Shown: positions 1 through 8,523, counted from the first letter of the stretch. The stretch is 55,781 bases of DNA from an uncultured Pelosinus sp. (GCA_900542835.1 UQPB01000020.1:1-55781); one strand, 5' to 3'. A program made the numbers and translations. The notes: generated from the letters alone by a model not told the origin.

Positions 1-52
1 CCGCCTAGTATCTGGGGCTTTCTGAACGGCCTGGCAATAAGGTTTTTCAACA
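1..52 (-). repeat. Arm of a ~50-bp dispersed inverted repeat
   Basis: Read on the minus strand this stretch is nearly identical to 2407-2455 on the plus strand. Both run from TGTTGAAAA through CAGGCCGTTCAGA to CCCCAGATACTAGGCGG, with only small indels and a few mismatches. The window starts inside this copy, so its outer part is not visible. In both copies the repeat follows directly after a terminator-like hairpin. It looks like the end of a small non-coding mobile or palindromic element; that identity is inference. Confidence 0.7.
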
Positions 53-53
53 A

Positions 54-87
54 GCTGAAGCCGGGATCATGTGATCCCGGCTTCAGC
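54..87 (-). terminator. 16-bp perfect hairpin after the PHP phosphatase gene
   Basis: Two perfect 16-base arms (GCTGAAGCCGGGATCA and its complement) are separated by two bases. The hairpin lies just past the stop codon of the minus-strand PHP gene. The following minus-strand bases (TTGTTGAAAAA) are only moderately U-rich, so termination is likely but not textbook. Confidence 0.6.
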
Positions 88-90
88 GTC

Positions 91-861
91 TTATTTGAGC
101 GCGATCGGTTTGCGTTCCTTGAAGTACACCGGCGTCAGCCCGCAGACGGCAGCCATTTCCAGGGCAATATCCATGCCGCGGCCAATATCCTGGGCGTTAT
201 GGGCGTCTGACCCGATTGTGACAAGCCGGCCGCCTAATTCGCGAAACCGGTGATAAACCGGCAGCAAAGCTTCCCTGGCGTCTGGGGTGACCAGGCGGCG
301 GGTATTGATCTCCAGCGCTTTATCACGCTGCGCCAACTGGGAAAGCACCAGATCGATATCATCCTGAAAATCAGAAAAGTACAGTTCGGGGTCGTCAAAG
401 CGGGCATAGCGGCAAATATAATCAATATGCCCCAGCGAGTCGATAAAATCGTATTGCTCCAGGCAGGTAATCATCGTATTCAAATATTGATGGTAAACTT
501 CCGCTTTCGTTCGCGTCTGATAAAAACAGCTATGATAGATATCAATATTTTCGATAACGTGAATCGAGCCGATCACATAGTCGAACGGATGGCTGCCTGC
601 GATTTGCCGGTTAGCTGCGACGCAGTCATCGCGCATGCCGATTTCGATCCCCAGCAGCAGTTTGTCACTGCGTTGCGGTCCGTAAGCGGCAAAAAACTTG
701 TCGATGTCAAAAATGAACTCTTCCGGCTCGGGATAGGCCAAATCCATATGCTCGGTAATGACGATCCCCAGATCCTGCGCTGCGGCCGCCTGCTTAGCTT
801 CCGCCAGCGTCATACGCGAGTCAGTGGAAAAGGTCGTGTGCATATGGGTGTCAAATCGCAT
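91..861 (-). CDS. PHP-family phosphatase, HisJ/HisK histidinol-phosphatase type
   Basis: A 256-residue PHP-fold metal-dependent phosphoesterase. Visible metal-binding motifs are HMH at residues 6-8, EHMD at 37-40, the conserved IEIG strand near 75, SIH further on, and GSDAH near the C-terminus. Length and motif order fit the monofunctional histidinol-phosphatase family, which removes phosphate from L-histidinol phosphate in histidine synthesis. No other his gene is nearby, so another phosphoester substrate is possible. The ATG at 861 lies 12 bases after AGGAGG; an in-frame TTG at 864 is nine bases after it and is an equally possible start. It appears monocistronic. Confidence 0.8.
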   Translation of the reverse strand: MRFDTHMHTTFSTDSRMTLAEAKQAAAAQDLGIVITEHMDLAYPEPEEFIFDIDKFFAAYGPQRSDKLLLGIEIGMRDDCVAANRQIAGSHPFDYVIGSIHVIENIDIYHSCFYQTRTKAEVYHQYLNTMITCLEQYDFIDSLGHIDYICRYARFDDPELYFSDFQDDIDLVLSQLAQRDKALEINTRRLVTPDAREALLPVYHRFRELGGRLVTIGSDAHNAQDIGRGMDIALEMAAVCGLTPVYFKERKPIALK

Positions 862-1174
862 CAAGGAGCAAATCCTCCTGAATTTTCACTTTTTAGTATA
901 GCTTCTACACTGACGGCGGATTTCCTGCAGCAATCTTTGCCAGTGGAAACAGCTTTACTGGGGCAGCGTTAAATAATTGCCGCCGGCATCTGTCTGGCGG
1001 CAAATCGGCCGTCTTCCTTAACGGCATTTTGGTTAATCGGTTCTGCCAATCCACTCCCGCCGGACTATTTTGCTGCGTAAGCGAAAAGTCCTGAATTTAT
1101 TTTGCAGTTTGGCGGCGAAAGGGAAAGCTGTCCGCTTTCGCGAAACTAATGAAAAAAAGGATGGAGATGATCTG
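862..1174. other. Intergenic region between divergent genes
   Basis: This 313-base gap lies between the minus-strand phosphatase gene and the plus-strand secreted-protein gene. It contains a hairpin at 977-1003 (TTGCCGCC and its complement around an 11-base loop). No U-tract follows, so I do not call it a terminator. I see no clear promoter or small gene. Confidence 0.4.
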
Positions 1175-1684
1175 ATGAAGAGAAGCGCGTTACTGGCCGG
1201 TTGCCTCATTGTCATGCTGCTGCTGCAGGCTGCTGCTGCCGCGGCTGTTCCGTCCGAGGCAAAACAACTGATGACTCAATATGCGGAGGCGTGGAAGCAG
1301 GTGGAGGAGGGCGATTATCGCGGCTTTGATGTGCTGCGGCGGCAGCTGGATGCGGCGACGCAGCAATTTGCGGAGCGCAACCCCGGTGACGCCCATCTGG
1401 AGGATTTCCGCTATTTACGTCAGTTGTATGCGGATTTGGGAGAAATCTGGGGTCTGCGAGTTGAGGAGGGAGTCCGGTTCCTGCCCAAGACCGGTGAGCA
1501 GGGTAAAGCGCGGGGAACAGGCAGGCTGTTTATGCACACAGTGATGCTGCGAATGAATTACCCCGCCGTACTCAATGCCAGTCTGGAGAGTAAAGAGGAC
1601 GGCTACTTTCTCAACAGTGTGCTGGATAATCTGATGGCTCATGCTGACGCGGCCACCGCAGCACTGGCCGAAAAAATTGATTAG
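1175..1684 (+). CDS. Secreted protein of unknown function
   Basis: I do not recognise this 169-residue protein. It begins with a clear signal peptide: MKRS, then a hydrophobic leucine-rich stretch ending in an alanine run about 24 residues in. The mature part is hydrophilic and probably helical, with no cysteines and no obvious catalytic motif. The start is the ATG at 1175, preceded by AAAGGATGGAGA. An upstream in-frame extension would bury the signal sequence, so it was dropped. The protein probably acts in the periplasm or outside the cell. The gene stands alone before the GDSL esterase gene, 87 bases away. Confidence 0.7.
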   Translation: MKRSALLAGCLIVMLLLQAAAAAAVPSEAKQLMTQYAEAWKQVEEGDYRGFDVLRRQLDAATQQFAERNPGDAHLEDFRYLRQLYADLGEIWGLRVEEGVRFLPKTGEQGKARGTGRLFMHTVMLRMNYPAVLNASLESKEDGYFLNSVLDNLMAHADAATAALAEKID

Positions 1685-1771
1685 CAGCTGTCCGTAAGTT
1701 AGCTGCCGACAGGTTCGACCGTTGTTGCATAGCGGCTTAGAGCATCAGGGAATCACGGGGAGGGAAAATCA

Positions 1772-2326
1772 ATGCCGGGGCAGCAGACGATTGTCGCGTT
1801 GGGAGACTCGCTTACTTATGGCTTCCCGTATTCCCCCGACCGTTCCTGGGTTCAGCTAAGCGCTGCTGAACTGGGAATTACGCTGCTAAACCGAGGCGTT
1901 AACGGCGATACCACCGCTGGCATGCTGCGACGGTTTTCCGGCGATGTACTTGCCTGTCAGCCCTCGCATGTCATTATCCTGGGCGGGACCAACGATATTT
2001 TTGAACGGATTGACGCCGAAAACGCCGTTCACCATATCCGGCTGATGGCGCAAATGGCCCGGAAGCGGTCGGTGGTGCCGTTTATCGGGCTGCCGCCTCC
2101 CTGTTGTTTTATTGAGGCGCAGCTGGCGAACTATCGACAGGCGCTGCGGCAATATGCGGTTGACGCAGCCGTGGAGCTGATTGATTTTTACACACCGCTG
2201 CTGAGTCCAGACGGGTGGGGAACCGGACCCGGACTGGACATTGACGGCGTTCATCCCAGCGAGACCGGATACCGGCTAATGGCTGCCGCCGCCGTCGGCT
2301 TTCTGCGCCGGCGGATCTGCGGCTGA
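1772..2326 (+). CDS. GDSL/SGNH-family esterase or lipase
   Basis: A 184-residue SGNH hydrolase of TesA-like size. All four blocks are present: GDS with nucleophile Ser13, the oxyanion Gly-Asn pair in GVNGD (42-46), GGTND (71-75), and a C-terminal DGVHP giving Asp158 and His161. There is no signal peptide, so a cytoplasmic enzyme acting on esters or thioesters is expected; the substrate cannot be told from sequence. The ATG at 1772 follows GGGGAGGG at normal spacing. A 38-base perfect palindrome downstream ends the transcript. Confidence 0.85.
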   Translation: MPGQQTIVALGDSLTYGFPYSPDRSWVQLSAAELGITLLNRGVNGDTTAGMLRRFSGDVLACQPSHVIILGGTNDIFERIDAENAVHHIRLMAQMARKRSVVPFIGLPPPCCFIEAQLANYRQALRQYAVDAAVELIDFYTPLLSPDGWGTGPGLDIDGVHPSETGYRLMAAAAVGFLRRRICG

Positions 2327-2362
2327 CGCATTTTCGCGGCATGACTGTGCCGGATGATCGTC

Positions 2363-2400
2363 CGGGAGGCTGTCTTATTCTAGAATAAGACAGCCTCCCG
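2363..2400 (+). terminator. 38-base perfect palindrome after the GDSL gene
   Basis: CGGGAGGCTGTCTTATTC and its exact complement are separated by TA. TCAGTTTGTTG follows. It ends the GDSL transcript and sits directly before the dispersed repeat at 2407-2548. Confidence 0.7.
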
Positions 2401-2406
2401 TCAGTT

Positions 2407-2548
2407 TGTTGAAAACTTTATTTCCAGGCCGTTCAGAAGCCCCAGATACTAGGCGGACTCGCGAGCCCGGCAGCGACGCGTACGATAAGGTACGCTAGAA
2501 GGGGATCGTGAGGCCAACAACGTAGATGGGGCTTTATCCAACGGCCTG
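2407..2548. repeat. Dispersed repeat with terminal inverted ends
   Basis: The left part (2407-2455) is the inverted partner of window bases 1-52. The element proper seems to run 2425-2548. It starts with CAGGCCGTT followed by AGCCCCA, and ends with TGGGGCT followed by AACGGCCTG, so the ends are inverted repeats of each other. No open reading frame is contained. A degenerate copy of its right end (ACGTAGATG then CTTTA) lies near 19216-19243. This is consistent with a MITE- or REP-like element. Confidence 0.6.
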
Positions 2549-2617
2549 ACGTTTGGTTTAACCTGCGCCTGAGCCGGCAGGCGAGTGAGAGGGAGGCGCA
2601 TGGAGGGAGGATGAGCA

Positions 2618-4219
2618 ATGACGCTGACGGCTGCTATACAGGCAAGCTTCAAGCATCTTGTGGAAGCGATGGAGGATGCTTCCGTGCTGGTGGATATCAA
2701 TCATTCGGTTGTAGCTGTCAATAGCGCGTTTGAACAGCTTTTTGGCTTGGCTAAAGAGGAAGTGATGGGAAAAACGCTATGGGGATATATTGTGCCGGCT
2801 GATAACCGGGATCAGGCGGTCCGCGCCTGCCAGGCGGTCGCAACAGGAGAAACCGTGCGGCTGGAGACGGTAAGACGCCGCCGCGACGGACAGTTGATTC
2901 CGGTTTCGGTAACGATTCACGCGGTTGTTGCCGAGACCAGACTGGTCGGCATCTGGGGCGTTTATGTTGAGTTATCCAGGCCGGATAAGACGGCAATTTT
3001 GCGGGAGCGTGAAACGCGGCTCAGAGATTTTGTCCATGCCATACCGGATACCAGTTTCGTCATTGATGAGACAGGGCAGATTGTGGAGGCGTTCGGCAAT
3101 GTAAAAAAACTGCTGGGCAAAGCGGACACAGAGATTATAAATCTCCGCATACAGGATCTGTTTTCGGTTGAGACCGCCCAGGTGTTCTTATCTGTCATCC
3201 AGGAGACAATACGCACTGGCCTGGCCAAATATTATATCCGCGAAATTGAAATGGACGGTAAAAGCGGCGTTGCTGAGGAGCGCGTGGTCCCTCTGCGCTA
3301 TACCGTTGCGGGCAAAAAGACGGCAGGGGTAATTGTAACTGATATTACCGATCGCCAGAGAATGGAAAAAATGCTGTTTATTGCCTATGAAATGGAGCGC
3401 CGCAGTGACTTGATCAATGCCATTATTTTTGCCAACCGGGACAATAACGGCGTCAGCAGTGAACTGGCCCGGCAGCTGGGCATAGACTTATCGCAGCCGC
3501 TTTTTTGCTGTCTGCTGCGTATCGAAGGCTACGCGGCGGGAACGGAAAGTGTCGGCTGCCAGGAGCGCAGAAAAATTAAAGGCGCGTTGGTAGATCTGCT
3601 GGGCGATGACCCTGACTATCTGTTATGGGACTGCCACGCCGATATCGGCATTCTTTGCCAGGTGAAAGACCTGACGGCGGATGCCGACGGCAAAAGGCTG
3701 GTTAGCCGGATTGAAAAACGGATCTGCCGCTATTCCGCTGTTTTTAAGGTGAATATCGGCGTTGGTTCCGTTCAATATGGCGCGGAAGGGCTGCGACGAA
3801 GCTGGCGGCAGGCGATGAGCGCTTTGCTGGCTGCCCGTTGCCTGGAAAACGGGGAAGCGCGCGTCTATTATTATCGGGAATTGGGGCTGCTTAAATTTCT
3901 AATCAACTATAGCGAAGAAAAATACGCTGCCGAGTTTATCGAAGATACCATCGGTCCCCTGCTGGCTTATGACCGGCAGCGGGGCAGCGATCTCTTGGCT
4001 ACGCTGGAGTCGATTGTGCGTAATTTTACGCTGCAGGCTGCCGCGGCCGAGACTTTCCTGCATCCAAAAACGGTCTATTATCGTAAGCAGCGAATTGAAA
4101 CCGTGTTAGGCCGGTCGCTTGACAGCGCCGACATCCGGCTGGCTGTTTCGCTGGCAATTGCCCTGTATAAGCTGAAAAAGTGTCAGACAGACGAGTCCCG
4201 CTGTGGTTTTTATCCATAG
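2618..4219 (+). CDS. PAS-PAS-PucR/CdaR-type transcriptional regulator
   Basis: A 533-residue cytoplasmic regulator. A first PAS domain spans about residues 10-125, a second about 130-250, followed by a linker. A central degenerate cyclase-like domain lies at about 290-420 (no GGDEF signature). A C-terminal PucR-type helix-turn-helix lies at about 455-520, with the typical SIVRNF start and LHPKTVYYRKQRIE recognition segment. Family knowledge: such proteins sense small molecules or redox/energy state and activate catabolic or sporulation-related genes. The ATG at 2618 is preceded by GGAGGGAGG. The HD-GYP gene follows after 192 bases, but no clear target operon adjoins, so the regulon is unknown. 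Confidence 0.8.
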   Translation: MTLTAAIQASFKHLVEAMEDASVLVDINHSVVAVNSAFEQLFGLAKEEVMGKTLWGYIVPADNRDQAVRACQAVATGETVRLETVRRRRDGQLIPVSVTIHAVVAETRLVGIWGVYVELSRPDKTAILRERETRLRDFVHAIPDTSFVIDETGQIVEAFGNVKKLLGKADTEIINLRIQDLFSVETAQVFLSVIQETIRTGLAKYYIREIEMDGKSGVAEERVVPLRYTVAGKKTAGVIVTDITDRQRMEKMLFIAYEMERRSDLINAIIFANRDNNGVSSELARQLGIDLSQPLFCCLLRIEGYAAGTESVGCQERRKIKGALVDLLGDDPDYLLWDCHADIGILCQVKDLTADADGKRLVSRIEKRICRYSAVFKVNIGVGSVQYGAEGLRRSWRQAMSALLAARCLENGEARVYYYRELGLLKFLINYSEEKYAAEFIEDTIGPLLAYDRQRGSDLLATLESIVRNFTLQAAAAETFLHPKTVYYRKQRIETVLGRSLDSADIRLAVSLAIALYKLKKCQTDESRCGFYP

Positions 4220-4315
4220 TGGATAAAAAAACGCCTTTTTTCGACAAAAAATTTTCCGTGCAGCGTGATAGCAAAATTGGGCTAAATCCGCTATATTTAT
4301 CGTGTTACAAAAAAT

Positions 4316-4340
4316 AAGCACTGATGATAGATCAGTGCTT
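4316..4340 (-). terminator. Hairpin with its U-tract on the minus strand
   Basis: AAGCACTGAT and its exact complement flank a five-base loop. On the minus strand the stem is followed by ATTTTTTG, a good intrinsic terminator. The neighbouring genes are on the plus strand, so it would stop antisense transcription coming out of the HD-GYP gene. On the plus strand it lies 72 bases before the HD-GYP start. Confidence 0.45.
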
Positions 4341-4411
4341 AATAACCGGATTTCCGGGTTGTGTCGCATAGCATCGTGCACGATCCTTTTGCCGGAAGGA
4401 GGAGCGGTAGC

Positions 4412-5293
4412 ATGGATAATGACAGTAAGAAACAGATCGTCGGCTATGTTACTCATAAAGTAGTTGACAAGCATGGCCGACTATTACTGGCGGAGGGATC
4501 TGCCCTGACGCCGGAAATGGTGGGCAAGCTCAAGGAAAGAGGATTGGATTTCCGCATTTCCCCCGAGGCATTCACCGGTTCCTCTTCCCGCAGACCGCTT
4601 GTGATTAAAAAGCGCAGCCCCAAGATATTTAAACTACCGAAGCGGCTGGATGAGAAATTTGAGAAGCTCGACCGCGAAAGCATTGATCACGCCGCCCAAT
4701 ATATGAATAAAATCCTGGATCAGGTGCGTGAAAATACGTTTTTAAACGATAGTCTGAAAATTCTGGGACAGGGCCACCGCGCAACCTATTCGCATTCAAT
4801 TAATGTCTCGCTGATTGCGGTCGCGCTGGCCAGAAAGCTGGAGTTGGATACACCCGCCTTGCAGGAACTGGCGATTGGCGCCCTGTATCACGATGTCGGT
4901 AAAATTCTGCTGCCCAAGACCGTGCTGAATGATATTACCGGCGTGTGCGATGGCCAAACACTGATTTATCAGCAGCATACCGTGCTGGGAAGCGACCTGC
5001 TGGCTACCGATACGCTGGCGCCGAGTATTTCCCTGGTGGCGCTGCAGCATCACGAAAAGTATGCCGGACAAGGTTATCCCAGCGGCCTGAAGGACAACGC
5101 GATCCATCCGCATGCGGCTATCGTCTGTGTGGCCAATGCCTTTGACCGTATGACTACCGCGATATACCAGAAAAATGTATTGACTCCGGAAGCGGCTATT
5201 GGGCAGATTATAGCCGGTGCCGGCGTTGACTATCATCCGCGGGTGGTCGATAAGTTTGCCGAACTGTTTGTCCTCCGGCCGACCGCCGGTTGA
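4412..5293 (+). CDS. HD-GYP domain protein, probable c-di-GMP phosphodiesterase
   Basis: A 293-residue protein with a short N-terminal region (1-115) of unknown type and a C-terminal HD-GYP domain. Key residues are the HD pair at 160-161 in YHDVGK, HHEKYAG at 213-219, and the GYP signature at 221-223. All are intact, so hydrolysis of cyclic di-GMP is expected (family knowledge). There is no membrane segment. The start is the ATG at 4412 behind GGAAGGAGG; an upstream in-frame start lacks a ribosome site. With the GGDEF protein at 10.5 kb and the flagellar locus, it suggests c-di-GMP control of motility. Confidence 0.85.
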   Translation: MDNDSKKQIVGYVTHKVVDKHGRLLLAEGSALTPEMVGKLKERGLDFRISPEAFTGSSSRRPLVIKKRSPKIFKLPKRLDEKFEKLDRESIDHAAQYMNKILDQVRENTFLNDSLKILGQGHRATYSHSINVSLIAVALARKLELDTPALQELAIGALYHDVGKILLPKTVLNDITGVCDGQTLIYQQHTVLGSDLLATDTLAPSISLVALQHHEKYAGQGYPSGLKDNAIHPHAAIVCVANAFDRMTTAIYQKNVLTPEAAIGQIIAGAGVDYHPRVVDKFAELFVLRPTAG

Positions 5294-5315
5294 AAGCCCC
5301 GCAGGATAAGTAAAG

Positions 5316-5351
5316 CCAGGGGAGACTGTCGCAAGCGGCAGTCTCCCCTGG
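5316..5351. terminator. Bidirectional terminator between convergent genes
   Basis: CCAGGGGAGACTG and its exact complement are separated by a 10-base loop. TTTGGTTAT follows on the plus strand and CTTTACTT on the minus strand. It serves both the HD-GYP gene and the exported-protein gene. Confidence 0.7.
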
Positions 5352-5356
5352 TTTGG

Positions 5357-5968
5357 TTATAAGGCGCGAACTTCCTGGATCTGCCAATCGGTGCTGCTGC
5401 TACGGATCAACAGTACGTTGAATTTTCTGCCGCTGTCATGACGTGTTACCTCGACCAGGGCCCTGTTAGCGGAAACGGTAAGCAGCTTAAACGAGTCCTG
5501 ATACGCATCGAAGCCGTAAACCTCTGAATTGATTCTGACAAAGTCAACGGGAGAACTGGCGGAGCTAACCGGTCTTGCCCGGTAATGATTGGTATTGCTG
5601 CTGCGGTAATAGATGCGTCCATCCTCAGCCCAGGCCTGGTTTTCGTCGGAAGAGGGCCAGCTGTTCCGGTGCTCATGCCAGCCTCGTCCAGGCGGCCGGT
5701 TGCGGTTTTCATGGCGATCACGCTCACGCAACTCCTTCTTTACCGCCGGTCGGTCATTTTTGTCAATTCGTGTTTCCTGACTGACCGAAATATCCGGCTC
5801 TGCGCCCGGTTTTTCGGCAGCCAGCGCCTTGGCGGCGGGAATGCCGGGCAAAGCCGCTCCGGCCATGATCGCCGCTCCGGCTACGACGGCGGCATAGCGT
5901 TTATACTTGCCCTGCAAACGGCCGAGACGTTGATGCAACTGCCGGTATTTTTTCGCTTTCTTTTCCAT
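5357..5968 (-). CDS. Exported or membrane-anchored protein of unknown function
   Basis: I do not recognise this 203-residue protein. A very basic N-terminus (about 25 residues, many Lys/Arg/Gln) precedes a hydrophobic segment at about 26-50 that could be a long signal peptide or a single membrane anchor. An Arg/His/Asn-rich low-complexity stretch follows at about 75-115. The C-terminal part looks folded (YYRSSNTNHYRARPV, then an alternating hydrophobic pattern) and ends WQIQEVRAL. The ATG at 5968 follows AAGGAGGGAGC. It is probably periplasmic; its role is unknown. Confidence 0.65.
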   Translation of the reverse strand: MEKKAKKYRQLHQRLGRLQGKYKRYAAVVAGAAIMAGAALPGIPAAKALAAEKPGAEPDISVSQETRIDKNDRPAVKKELRERDRHENRNRPPGRGWHEHRNSWPSSDENQAWAEDGRIYYRSSNTNHYRARPVSSASSPVDFVRINSEVYGFDAYQDSFKLLTVSANRALVEVTRHDSGRKFNVLLIRSSSTDWQIQEVRAL

Positions 5969-6287
5969 TCTGCTCCCTCCTTTTTGACGGTAATGATCGA
6001 ATCATTTTTAGTATTGCTGCTTCCGGCGCAGATAATCCGTGGTAAAAAATTTGCCGGCCGCGTTATGCCAGTAAGCTTTTTTTACAAAATAACCGTGCGG
6101 CCGCAGCGCAGCAGTCAAGGGTTTACAGAATTTTTGTCGAATTATCCTAGTAAATCATTGATCCTTTAATCGGCGCTTCTTTAGGACGGCTGCAACCGCC
6201 GCCGGGGCCACCGCTTAGGCGGCATCAAGTCTACGGCTGCTCAAAACAAGACAGGAATGGAAAAGATTGATGCGAGGAGTGGGGAAT
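5969..6287. other. Divergent intergenic region
   Basis: This 319-base gap is AT-richer than its neighbours between about 6120 and 6180. It must hold promoters for the divergent exported-protein and sugar-kinase genes. I saw only weak promoter-like hexamers and no riboswitch or small ORF that I can support. Confidence 0.35.
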
Positions 6288-7238
6288 ATGCCGGATATCA
6301 TTACTCTTGGAGAAAGCATGGTGATGATGGTGGCCGATCAAACCGATTCGCTGCAGTTTGTCACCAATTACACCCGTAAGATTGCCGGCGCCGAATCGAA
6401 CGTCGCCATCGGGCTGTCGCGCCTGGGCCATCAGGTGGGCTGGATCAGCGCCCTGGGTGACGATCCGTTTGGCCGTTATATCCGCAACACCATCCGCGGC
6501 GAAGGCGTGGATACCTCCCAGGTCGTGTTCAGTGAGCAGGCGCCAACCGGCTTGCTGGTAAAGGAGCTGAACCAGGCGGGCGATCCGCACGTGTATTACT
6601 ACCGCCGTTATTCGGCAGCCAGTCAGATGACACCGTCACTCCTGGCTCCGGCCTATTTCAGCGGTGCCAGGATTTTGCATGTCACCGGCATTTTCCCGGC
6701 TCTTAGCCCCTCCTGCCTGGATACGGTCTTGCACGCGATCGATCTGGCCAAACAGGAGGGAATGATCGTTTCGTTTGATCCCAACTACCGGCCGCAGCTG
6801 TGGACGGAGGCAACGGCACGAGCGACTCTGCTTGCCATTGCCGAACGGGCTGATCTGGTGCTGCCGGGATTGGGAGAGGCCCGGCTGCTCGCCGGCAGCA
6901 GCGACTGGCAGGTGGTCGCCGCCTTTTTCCATGCGCTGGGCAGCCGTTATGTCGTTATGAAAGATGGCCCCGCCGGCGCGTATTTCTCGCAGCGGCTGCC
7001 GGACGGAACGCTTGAAAACGGTTACTGTCAAGGCTATGCGGTTAAGGTTGTTGTCGATACGGTCGGCGCTGGCGACGGCTTTGCCGCCGGCGTGCTTTCC
7101 GGCCTGCTCGAGCAGATGCCGCTGTCGGAATGTGTGCAAAGAGGTGTGGCGATCGGCTCAATGGCCGTCCGGGTTCGCGGTGATGTCGAAGGCTATCCCG
7201 ACCGCCGCCGTCTGCTCGCGTTCCTGAACGAGCAGTGA
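6288..7238 (+). CDS. PfkB-family carbohydrate kinase, 2-keto-3-deoxygluconate kinase type
   Basis: A 316-residue ribokinase-fold kinase. The N-terminal ITLGESMVMM and the AGAESNVAIGLSRLG motif are typical of KDG kinases, which phosphorylate 2-keto-3-deoxygluconate using ATP. The PfkB signature VDTVGAGDGFAAGVLSG near residue 260 holds the catalytic Asp and the anion hole. The DPNYRPQLW motif is also typical of this subgroup. The chosen ATG at 6288 lies eight bases after GAGGAG; TTG/ATG codons 18-21 bases upstream lack a site. No KDPG aldolase or uronate genes are adjacent, so the exact sugar is uncertain. Confidence 0.8.
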   Translation: MPDIITLGESMVMMVADQTDSLQFVTNYTRKIAGAESNVAIGLSRLGHQVGWISALGDDPFGRYIRNTIRGEGVDTSQVVFSEQAPTGLLVKELNQAGDPHVYYYRRYSAASQMTPSLLAPAYFSGARILHVTGIFPALSPSCLDTVLHAIDLAKQEGMIVSFDPNYRPQLWTEATARATLLAIAERADLVLPGLGEARLLAGSSDWQVVAAFFHALGSRYVVMKDGPAGAYFSQRLPDGTLENGYCQGYAVKVVVDTVGAGDGFAAGVLSGLLEQMPLSECVQRGVAIGSMAVRVRGDVEGYPDRRRLLAFLNEQ

Positions 7239-7312
7239 GGCTTATTTGCGGGACCGCCTTGTGAGCTGCGCATTACCCTAAACACATCCCCGGGTACCGG
7301 CGGCAAAAAAAC

Positions 7313-7344
7313 AACGCCTGCAGCCGTTGCCGGCTGCAGGCGTT
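7313..7344 (-). terminator. Terminator of the lrgAB operon
   Basis: AACGCCTGCAGCCG and its exact complement flank a four-base loop. On the minus strand a TTGTTTTTTTGC tract follows, a strong intrinsic terminator for the genes ending at 7365. It may also stop the plus-strand kinase transcript. Confidence 0.8.
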
Positions 7345-7364
7345 TCCCTAAAAGCGGTTTTTGT

Positions 7365-8066
7365 TTATAAAGAAAGTTTGTTCAGAAACGCAAATCCCAA
7401 AGGAACCAGGGCAGGAGCGATCACTGTGGTGACAATGCCCATGAACACCATCGCCAGACTGGCGATCGCTCCTTCCAGAGAGCCCAGCTCATAGGCTCTG
7501 GAGGTACCCGTGCCGTGCGCCGCCGCTCCGAACATCATCCCTTTGGTCACCGGGCTGCCGGCAGGGGCGTATTTCAAGAACAATGAGGTCAGCAGCACGC
7601 CGGTAAGGCCGGTGGCGATGACCAGGACGGCGGTTATCGCCGGATCACCGCCGAGTATCTCTGAAATGTTCATCGCCATCGGCGTGGTTATCGAGCGCGG
7701 CGCCAGGCTGCTGATCATTTGCGGATTCATCCCCAGCAGCTTGGCCAGCCCCATAGAGGTAATGATTGCCACCACTGCGCCACCACTGACACTGATGAGA
7801 ATTTCAACAATATATGCGCGCAGAATGGCGCGGTATTTATAGACCGGAACCGCCAGCGCCACCATTGCCGGCTGCAGCATCAGGCTCAGCAGGCGGCCGC
7901 CGCTGTTGTAGGTTTCATAGGAAATATGAAACGAGGATAAAATAGCGATGACCACCAGCGGGCAGATTAGCAGCGGCGAAAGCATCAGGCTGGCCGAACG
8001 CCGGTATAACTGCTTGGAAATGATATAAACCAAAGTCGTCAGGCAGAGACCGAATAAGACTAGCAT
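7365..8066 (-). CDS. lrgB: LrgB/CidB-family membrane protein
   Basis: A 233-residue polytopic membrane protein with about six or seven hydrophobic segments. The LrgB signature is clear: LAPRSITTPMAM near residues 123-134 and GAAAHGTGTSRAYELG near 185-200. Family members pair with LrgA and have been linked to murein hydrolase control and, in some bacteria and plants, to pyruvate or glycolate transport. Its start overlaps the end of the upstream LrgA gene by seven bases, so the two are translationally coupled. A divergent LysR gene probably controls the pair. Confidence 0.9.
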   Translation of the reverse strand: MLVLFGLCLTTLVYIISKQLYRRSASLMLSPLLICPLVVIAILSSFHISYETYNSGGRLLSLMLQPAMVALAVPVYKYRAILRAYIVEILISVSGGAVVAIITSMGLAKLLGMNPQMISSLAPRSITTPMAMNISEILGGDPAITAVLVIATGLTGVLLTSLFLKYAPAGSPVTKGMMFGAAAHGTGTSRAYELGSLEGAIASLAMVFMGIVTTVIAPALVPLGFAFLNKLSL

Positions 8067-8440
8067 GCTTCTTTCCCGCCTTTCCGGCTGCGACTGACCA
8101 GTTCGGTCGCCAGGCCAACGAAAGTAATGACCAATGCCGTGCTGAAAATGATTACCGCCAGCAGTGCCAGCGATTGCTGCTGCAGCATTTCTTTAAATTG
8201 AATGACGCCGATTGCCGAAGGAATAAAGAATAGCAGCATTTCGGCAATTAAAAAGTTGGCGCCCGTCTCAATCCAACGCAGGGGCAGCCATTTCCGCTCC
8301 AGCAGCAGCAGCAGCAGCGCCATGCCAAAGATGTTTCCCATCATATCCAACCGGACCAGTTGGGCCAGCGCGTGCCCCAGCCAGCTCAAGGAGCTCAACG
8401 CGGCTATTTGCAGTACAAGTGTATAAAATCTCATCATCAT
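8060..8440 (-). CDS. lrgA: LrgA/CidA-family holin-like membrane protein
   Basis: A 126-residue protein with four hydrophobic segments and a basic C-terminal tail (SRSRKGGKEAC), the usual architecture of LrgA/CidA. The motif GNIFGMALLLLLL matches the conserved region after the first helix. It is the first gene of the lrgAB pair. The first of three consecutive ATG codons (8440) has the best spacing, eight bases, to AAGGAGT. It is thought to act with LrgB in the inner membrane. Confidence 0.85.
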   Translation of the reverse strand: MMMRFYTLVLQIAALSSLSWLGHALAQLVRLDMMGNIFGMALLLLLLERKWLPLRWIETGANFLIAEMLLFFIPSAIGVIQFKEMLQQQSLALLAVIIFSTALVITFVGLATELVSRSRKGGKEAC

Positions 8441-8523
8441 CGCGAATCACTCCTTATATAGTAGTAGATAGAATCCTGTTTAATGTATTGTGTATACTTT
8501 CGAAACAGAAAAGGCGGTTAAAA
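8441..8523. promoter_or_regulatory. Divergent lrgA / LysR promoter region
   Basis: An AT-rich 83-base gap between divergent start codons. LysR regulators usually bind such a shared region and act on the divergent operon. TATATAGTAG and GTATACTTTCG are candidate promoter or operator parts. I could not define a unique T-N11-A site. Confidence 0.5.
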
